This document shows, one piece after another, positions 6,772 through 10,405 of a DNA stretch of 10,405 nt. The stretch covers positions 1 through 10,405 of the forward strand of contig CACXCK010000011.1 in NCBI GenBank assembly GCA_902766135.1, written 5' to 3'. The DNA comes from an uncultured Erysipelotrichaceae bacterium. Lineage in GTDB: Bacteria > Bacillota_I > Bacilli_A > RF39 > UBA660. The notes beneath the pieces were generated by a model. It ran no database searches, was not told the DNA's origin, and was given only the letters and a program-made list of their open reading frames with translations. The position numbers and the translations under genes were made by a program. Position 1 is the stretch's first letter, and each line of letters begins with the position of its first letter.

Positions 6772-6785
6772 TAATTTGTTAATAT
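6757..6785 (+). promoter_or_regulatory. Promoter of tRNA-His
   Basis: TTGAAA (6757-6762) and TAATAT (6780-6785) are 17 bases apart. Initiation near 6792 would be only a few bases before the mature tRNA 5' end, so the 5' leader removed by RNase P would be very short. The -10 hexamer is a weak match to consensus. Confidence 0.55.
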
Positions 6786-6793
6786 TAAGTCAT

Positions 6794-6870
6794 GGCGGAA
6801 TTGGTGAAGTGGTTAACACGCCGGATTGTGGCTCCGGTATGCGTGGGTTCGATCCCCACATTTCGCCCCA
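6794..6870 (+). tRNA. tRNA-His (anticodon GTG)
   Basis: The full cloverleaf can be drawn. The acceptor GCGGAAT (6795-6801) pairs with ATTTCGC (6860-6866), with one G-U pair. The anticodon stem CCGGA/TCCGG encloses TTGTGGC with anticodon GTG at 6828-6830. The T-arm is GTGGG TTCGATC CCCAC. The extra G at 6794 (G-1) faces the discriminator C at 6867, the hallmark of histidine tRNAs and the main identity signal for histidyl-tRNA synthetase. CCA is encoded at 6868-6870. It stands alone, not in a tRNA cluster, with its own promoter and terminator. Confidence 0.97.
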
Positions 6871-6882
6871 TATAATAAAATG

Positions 6883-6910
6883 AAAGGACTCGTGAAGAGT
6901 TCTTTTTTTT
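6883..6910 (+). terminator. Terminator after tRNA-His
   Basis: AAAGGACTC (6883-6891) pairs with GAGTTCTTT (6897-6905), including one G-U pair, across a GTGAA loop. Five further T follow to 6910. It lies 12 bases after the CCA end. Confidence 0.88.
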
Positions 6911-6934
6911 CGTTCAAAAGACATAAGTATAATC

Positions 6935-6963
6935 TTGATTTCTTTTAACAAAAAAGATATAAT
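6935..6963 (+). promoter_or_regulatory. Promoter of the DUF975 membrane protein gene
   Basis: TTGATT (6935-6940) and a perfect TATAAT (6958-6963) are 17 bases apart. Initiation near 6970 leaves a leader of about 16 nt with GGAGG before the ATG at 6986. The TTG inside this -35 box is in frame with the gene but upstream of the transcript, so it cannot be the start codon. Confidence 0.75.
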
Positions 6964-6985
6964 ACTAATAGAATGGAGGAAGTAT

Positions 6986-7645
6986 ATGGAAAGGGCAAAG
7001 ATTAAAAGAATTGCCAAAGAAAAAATTAAAGGCAATTTATGGAATATTTGGTGGCCATTACTAGTTATAAGTTTTCTAGAATCTGCATTAGAAGGAATAG
7101 CTATTCCTAAAATAAACATTGATCCAGAAAACATATTATATTCTTTAGAACACATAAACATACCTACGTCAACATACTTGTTTGGTAGTTTAATGGGTAT
7201 TGTTTTTGGAATATTATTTGCTGGATACATCAAATATATCCTTGAATTTACTAGAAAGGGAAAATTTAACACTGATACAATAATTAATACTATCAAAGAA
7301 AAATGGCTTGACTTATTAATTGCTGAGGCATTAACAACAGTTATTATTGCACTTTGTACATTGGCATTTGTTATTCCTGGTATCATAATGATAATTGCTT
7401 ATACATTCGTTTCTTACATTGTAATCGATACTAAAACAAAAGGAAACGAAGCGCTAGAAGCAAGTAGAGAAATGATGAAGGGATATAAATGGGATTATTT
7501 TGTGTTCTGCTTAAGCTTCATTGGTTGGTTCGTAGCTATCCCATTTACATTGTTTATTATTTTAATTTGGTTAGTTCCATACATTATTGTAGCTAATACA
7601 ATTTACTATGACGAACTAAAAAAAATTGCTAAGAAAAATAAATAG
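6986..7645 (+). CDS. DUF975 family integral membrane protein
   Basis: The 219-residue protein begins RAKIKRIAKEKIKGNLWN, the usual basic entry of DUF975 proteins. Four or so membrane segments follow: about 18-36, 65-83, a long one around 110-142 containing the hallmark FVIPGIIMIIAYTFVSYIV, and 174-205 containing FCLSFIGWFVAIP and IWLVPYI. The loop NEALEASREMMKGYKWDYF (155-173) before the last segments is also typical. The function of the family is not established. The start at 6986 is chosen because GGAGG lies just before it and the promoter ends at 6963, which excludes the upstream in-frame TTG at 6935. It is a single-gene transcription unit with its own promoter and terminator. Confidence 0.87.
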   Translation: MERAKIKRIAKEKIKGNLWNIWWPLLVISFLESALEGIAIPKINIDPENILYSLEHINIPTSTYLFGSLMGIVFGILFAGYIKYILEFTRKGKFNTDTIINTIKEKWLDLLIAEALTTVIIALCTLAFVIPGIIMIIAYTFVSYIVIDTKTKGNEALEASREMMKGYKWDYFVFCLSFIGWFVAIPFTLFIILIWLVPYIIVANTIYYDELKKIAKKNK

Positions 7646-7673
7646 AGATTATCTTATAATCTCTTTTCTTTTT
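7644..7673 (+). terminator. Terminator of the DUF975 gene
   Basis: AGAGATTAT (7644-7652) pairs perfectly with ATAATCTCT (7656-7664) around a three-base loop, followed by a T-run with one C. The stem begins inside the stop codon of the gene. Confidence 0.85.
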
Positions 7674-7681
7674 GCCTAAAT

Positions 7682-7709
7682 TCGACATTTTTTTATTAAA
7701 AAATATGAT
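7682..7709 (+). promoter_or_regulatory. Probable promoter of the Cse60-flippase unit
   Basis: TCGACA (7682-7687) and TATGAT (7704-7709) are 16 bases apart, each one mismatch from the sigma-A consensus. In Bacillus, cse60 is transcribed by the sporulation factor sigma-E; I do not see a convincing sigma-E type pair here. Confidence 0.45.
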
Positions 7710-7735
7710 GTAATAAGGTGAAAGGATATGGTTCT

Positions 7736-7915
7736 ATGAAAGTAAAGTGTTTTGATGAAAATACCGAATGGGATTTACAAGCTAAAATAAATAACTTTCT
7801 AAGTACTTTAAATGGTGATATAATAGATATCAAGTACGAAGTTGCTATAGCCATTCATGGTGATGATCAAATTTACTGTTTCTCAGCCATGGTGATATAT
7901 AGTGAAAAAGAATGA
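7736..7915 (+). CDS. Cse60-like sporulation-associated small protein
   Basis: The 59-residue protein starts MKVKCFDENTEWDLQAKIN and ends with the very characteristic DDQIYCFSAMVIYSEKE, with IIDIKYEVA in between. This is the pattern of the Spore_Cse60 family, small cytosolic proteins named after a sigma-E-controlled gene of Bacillus subtilis; the biochemical role is unknown and homologues also occur in non-sporulating Bacillota. I chose the ATG at 7736 because AAAGGA lies nine bases upstream and the family starts at this Met. A GTG at 7718 would add six residues but has no ribosome site. The stop lies 10 bases before the flippase ATG, so the two genes are probably translated from one message. 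Confidence 0.75.
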   Translation: MKVKCFDENTEWDLQAKINNFLSTLNGDIIDIKYEVAIAIHGDDQIYCFSAMVIYSEKE

Positions 7916-7925
7916 GTGGTATAAA

Positions 7926-9575
7926 ATGAAAAAAAGTGGGTTCTTAGAAGGAACAATAATTGCAACAATTGCCATTATCATAACTAAAATACTAGGAATG
8001 CTTTATGTTATTCCTTTTTATGCAATGGTAGGAGTTGAAGGAAGTGCCCTATATGCCTATGCATATAACATTTATGTTATCTTTTTAGACATATCATCGG
8101 CTGGCATTCCATCAGCAATGAGTAAAATAATAAAAGAATATAACACCTTAGGAATGATGGACGCCAAAGTAAGAGCATATGAATTAGCTAAAAAAATAAT
8201 CGGTCTATTATCAATTGCTGTGTTTATTATGCTTTTTATTTTTGCCCCATTTATTGCTGAGCTAATACTTGGCAATTTAACTGGTGGTAATACCATTGAA
8301 GACGTATCATTTGCTATTCGATGCGTTTCATTTGCAATATTGGTAGTACCATTCTTAAGTGTTAGCAAAGGGTATCTACAAGGACATAACATAATCAATG
8401 TTTCAAGCTTTAGTCAAGTAATTGAACAAGTGGTTAGAATAACCGTTATTTTAGCAGGCAGTTTCATTGCGTTAAATGTTTTTCATTTATCTCTAACAAC
8501 ATCTGTTGGTATTGCTGTTTTTGGTGCTTTTGTTGGTGGGTCTACAGCCATGCTTTATGTTTGGAAAAGTATTCGTCAGAATAAAAAAGAATTGTCACTC
8601 GATAAATCAATAAAAAAAGACAATATTACTAACGAAGAAATAAAAAAGAAAATAATCTCTTATGCAGTACCATTTATCATTATTGATATAGCAGTATCTA
8701 TCTATAGTTTCGTAGATATGGTCTTCATCTCAAGGACAATGACTTATCTTGGCTTTGATGCCCACACAACAGAATTTATTACTTCATCTGTTACTACGTG
8801 GTCAGGAAAGATTAGCATGGTTGTAAACTCTATTGCTATGGGTTTAACCGTTAGTCTTATTCCGAACATTGTCGAAGCATACACATTAAAAAAATGGGAC
8901 TTAGTTGGCAAACGTTTAAATAAAGCTTTAGAAATCATACTTGTTGCCTGTATTCCAATGGTTTTAGGCATTGCACTATTATCAGAACCTATTTGGAGTA
9001 TCTTCTATGGGACAAGTGACGTTGCCCTTGGTGGACTTGTCCTAGCTGTCTACATTTTTACTCCTTTATTTTTTAATCTATATATGATTACATCTAGTAC
9101 TCTTCAAAGCTGTAATAAATTCAAAATGGTTTACATTACAACGCTTTTAGGATATGCTACTAATGCTATTCTAGATATGCCATTAATGATTTTCTTCCAT
9201 GCAATCCATTTACCGGCCTTTATAGGGGCTTGTGTAGCTAGTGTTTTAGGCTACTTAACAAGTGTTTTATCAACTCTTTACTTACTAAAAAAAGACTATC
9301 ACCTAGTATACAAAGATACAATAAAAACATTCATAAAAATCCTTCTTCCAACAATCATTATGGTAATTGTTGTCTGTATATTAAAACACATCGTTCCTCT
9401 AGATATATATAGTAAAACGTCATGCGTAATATATGTTGGCATAATAAGTATTGTAGGAGCTATTACATACCTTTATATCTCTTACAAACAAGGCCTACTA
9501 ACAGACATTTTTGGCAAAGAATACTTAAATAAAATTATAAAAAAACTTACTTTTAACAAAGTAAGTATAAACTAA
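7926..9575 (+). CDS. murJ: MurJ/YtgP-type lipid II flippase (MOP superfamily, polysaccharide biosynthesis family)
   Basis: The 549-residue protein has about 14 hydrophobic segments and a conserved start: LEGTIIATIAIIITKILGM followed by PFYAMVGVEGSALYAYAYNIY and AGIPSAMSKIIKEYN. This is the pattern of B. subtilis YtgP, whose role is moving lipid II across the membrane for peptidoglycan synthesis; the length also matches. The second half repeats the fold (VPFIIIDIAVSIYSFVDMVFISR near 251-273; LIPNIVEAY). SpoVB, the sporulation paralogue, is the main alternative, but the start resembles YtgP more. The ATG at 7926 is preferred, with GAGTGG five bases upstream; a GTG at 7902 would add eight residues and overlap the Cse60 gene. 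The last codons contain the terminator of the converging gene, and the two stop codons overlap. Confidence 0.83.
   Translation: MKKSGFLEGTIIATIAIIITKILGMLYVIPFYAMVGVEGSALYAYAYNIYVIFLDISSAGIPSAMSKIIKEYNTLGMMDAKVRAYELAKKIIGLLSIAVFIMLFIFAPFIAELILGNLTGGNTIEDVSFAIRCVSFAILVVPFLSVSKGYLQGHNIINVSSFSQVIEQVVRITVILAGSFIALNVFHLSLTTSVGIAVFGAFVGGSTAMLYVWKSIRQNKKELSLDKSIKKDNITNEEIKKKIISYAVPFIIIDIAVSIYSFVDMVFISRTMTYLGFDAHTTEFITSSVTTWSGKISMVVNSIAMGLTVSLIPNIVEAYTLKKWDLVGKRLNKALEIILVACIPMVLGIALLSEPIWSIFYGTSDVALGGLVLAVYIFTPLFFNLYMITSSTLQSCNKFKMVYITTLLGYATNAILDMPLMIFFHAIHLPAFIGACVASVLGYLTSVLSTLYLLKKDYHLVYKDTIKTFIKILLPTIIMVIVVCILKHIVPLDIYSKTSCVIYVGIISIVGAITYLYISYKQGLLTDIFGKEYLNKIIKKLTFNKVSIN
9531..9566 (-). terminator. 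Minus-strand terminator located inside the end of the flippase gene
   Basis: ACTTACTTT (9545-9553) and AAAGTAAGT (9558-9566) form a perfect nine-pair stem with a TAAC loop. On the minus strand it is followed by a T-run from the A-tract at 9539-9544, then more T at 9531-9534. On the plus strand the next bases are ATAAACTAAA, so it should end only the minus-strand gene. It begins about six bases after that gene's stop codon. Confidence 0.75.
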
Positions 9576-9868
9576 ACCATATACATATTACTATTTTCAT
9601 CATAATTATTATTTATACTTCCAGCTTCTAATTTATTAAGTCTTGCTTCAAGCCTTTGGATATTTCTTTCTAATTTAGATATTCTATTATCAAAAGAATC
9701 TATAGTAGAACTATCCATTCCTGGTTGTTGCATAGGAATTTGGCTATAAAAATTATTGCTTGCTGAACTCATATTTGGGATCATCCCCATATTTGGCATA
9801 GCATTTTGTCCAAATGCGCTCATTTGATAATTAGAGCTTTCAAAAAATCCATTCCGATCTTTCCTCAT
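9572..9868 (-). CDS. Small Met/Asn/Gln-rich protein with C-terminal coiled coil, hypothetical
   Basis: The start is the ATG at 9868: AGGAG (9876-9880) lies seven bases before it, while an upstream in-frame GTG at 9883 overlaps that ribosome site. The 98-residue protein has a basic start (MRKDRNGFFE), a low-complexity segment rich in Met, Pro, Asn, Gln and Ser (about 15-55, for example MPNMGMIPNM), then a heptad-like helix IDSFDNRISKLERNIQRLEARLNKLE (about 56-81) and an Asn-rich tail. No signal peptide or membrane helix is seen. I do not recognise the family. The composition resembles small spore-coat or surface-layer-associated proteins, and a Cse60-like gene is nearby, but this is only suggestive. 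Its own promoter, ribosome site and terminator support a real gene. The stop codon overlaps that of the flippase by a CTAA. Confidence 0.75.
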   Translation of the reverse strand: MRKDRNGFFESSNYQMSAFGQNAMPNMGMIPNMSSASNNFYSQIPMQQPGMDSSTIDSFDNRISKLERNIQRLEARLNKLEAGSINNNYDENSNMYMV

Positions 9869-9887
9869 GTTCCATCTCCTCACAAAT

Positions 9888-9915
9888 AGTATATGTTAAT
9901 TAAGAAAGAAGTGAA
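9888..9915 (-). promoter_or_regulatory. Probable minus-strand promoter for the coiled-coil protein gene
   Basis: On the minus strand, TTCACT (plus-strand 9910-9915) and TATACT (9888-9893) are 16 bases apart. It shares the 52-base divergent gap with the start of trmB. I could not find an equally good plus-strand promoter for trmB there. Confidence 0.45.
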
Positions 9916-9920
9916 CTTAA

Positions 9921-10405
9921 ATGCGTATTAGAAAAGTAAAAAATGCAACATCGTTATTAAATCAAAACGAAACATTTATAAATAATCCTAAAGAATACAA
10001 AAACCATTGGCAGGAAGTTTTCAATAATAATAACAAAATCCACTTGGAAATAGGGTGTGGGAAGGGAAAGTTTTTAACTGAAAAAGCTCGCAATAATCCG
10101 AATATAAATTTTATTGGCATTGAAAAGAGTGACAGCGTTCTTGTCCGGGCTACTGAAAAAGAATTATCTCCAAACATTAGATTTATTCTAATGGATGCAA
10201 TCGAGCTAACTGATATTTTTGGCCATGAAATAGATACGCTATATTTAAATTTCTCTGATCCATGGCCTAAGAAAAAACATCATAAACGCCGTCTTACATC
10301 AAATGCATTCTTAAAACTATACGAAAGTATCTTTGTAAATGGCATTCACATTATCCAAAAAACTGATAATACGAGTCTTTGGGAATATAGTATAGAAGAG
10401 TATTC
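9921..10405 (+). CDS. trmB: tRNA (guanine-N7-)-methyltransferase TrmB (5' part, cut by the window end)
   Basis: TrmB transfers a methyl group from S-adenosylmethionine to N7 of guanine 46 in the variable loop of many tRNAs. The first 161 codons are present. The start MRIRKVKNA and the SAM-binding motif EIGCGKGKF (43-51) are typical, followed by FIGIEKS (64-70) and an acidic residue in FILMDA (88-93). The family signature DPWPKKKHHKRRL (113-125) leaves little doubt about identity. Roughly 50 more residues would be expected beyond the window, since the family is about 210 residues long. The ATG at 9921 is the only reasonable start; the upstream GAAGTGA is a weak ribosome site. No stop codon or frameshift is seen in the part present. 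Confidence 0.96.
   Translation, partial: MRIRKVKNATSLLNQNETFINNPKEYKNHWQEVFNNNNKIHLEIGCGKGKFLTEKARNNPNINFIGIEKSDSVLVRATEKELSPNIRFILMDAIELTDIFGHEIDTLYLNFSDPWPKKKHHKRRLTSNAFLKLYESIFVNGIHIIQKTDNTSLWEYSIEEY

Noticed and set aside
6935..6985. Upstream TTG start for the DUF975 protein
   Set aside because: The TTG is the first half of the -35 box and lies upstream of the predicted transcript start; GGAGG precedes the ATG at 6986.
6790..7386. Open frame of 198 codons on the minus strand across the tRNA and the DUF975 gene
   Set aside because: It is antisense to tRNA-His (giving the typical spurious GSNPRIPEPQSGV stretch) and to a well-supported gene, and has no promoter or ribosome site.
9870..9900. 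Possible plus-strand promoter for trmB in the divergent gap
   Set aside because: The best pairs found (TTCCAT with TATGTT, 16 bases apart) match the consensus poorly, so I did not annotate it.
1..10405. CRISPR arrays, insertion sequences, attachment sites, direct repeats
   Set aside because: I saw no regularly spaced repeats, transposase or integrase motifs, or terminal inverted repeats. Apart from the tRNA gene, which has no duplicated 3' end in the window, there is no sign of integration.

Overview
The window is A+T-rich bacterial DNA with Bacillota (low-GC Gram-positive) gene content. It carries a HAAS/DUF1700-type regulator domain, a DUF975 membrane protein, a Cse60-like sporulation protein, a YtgP/MurJ-type flippase, strong AGGAGG-type ribosome binding sites and sigma-A-like promoters with 16-17 bp spacers. 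TGG encodes Trp and TGA is used as a stop, so the code is the standard bacterial one and not the Mollicutes code. The encoded CCA end of the tRNA also fits Bacillota. An uncultured, possibly gut-dwelling Bacilli or Erysipelotrichia-like lineage is my inference; the sequence does not settle it.

Layout. (1) 2-1231: 3' part of an FtsX/MacB-type ABC transporter permease. (2) 1232-1499: a 268-base gap that looks like a free-standing small RNA gene. It has a promoter at 1264-1292, a compact three-hairpin transcript at about 1299-1435 and a Rho-independent terminator, followed by the promoter of the next operon at 1448-1476. (3) 1500-6514: four closely packed + strand genes: a HAAS-domain multi-pass membrane protein, a one-domain ClpA/ClpB-type AAA+ ATPase, a 2,4-diaminopentanoate-dehydrogenase-like oxidoreductase and a membrane-anchored polysaccharide deacetylase with Ig-like repeats. 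(4) A 12-bp perfect hairpin at 6503-6530 ends this operon and also a converging small membrane-protein gene. (5) 6743-6785: interleaved divergent promoters drive that small gene leftward and tRNA-His rightward. (6) 6986-7645: DUF975 membrane protein with its own promoter and terminator. (7) 7736-9575: Cse60-like protein followed by a MurJ/YtgP-like flippase. (8) 9572-9868, minus strand: a small Met/Asn-rich coiled-coil protein whose terminator lies inside the flippase gene. (9) 9921-10405: 5' part of trmB.

How the genes may work together. The deacetylase and the flippase both point to peptidoglycan precursor export and modification, and Cse60 is a sporulation-associated family. The four-gene operon mixes a membrane sensor-like protein, an ATPase without the usual substrate-gripping loop, an amino-acid oxidoreductase and a wall deacetylase. 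I do not know a described system with this make-up, but operon co-occurrence here is from a single genome and proves no joint function. The best candidates for something undescribed are the small RNA gene and this operon.
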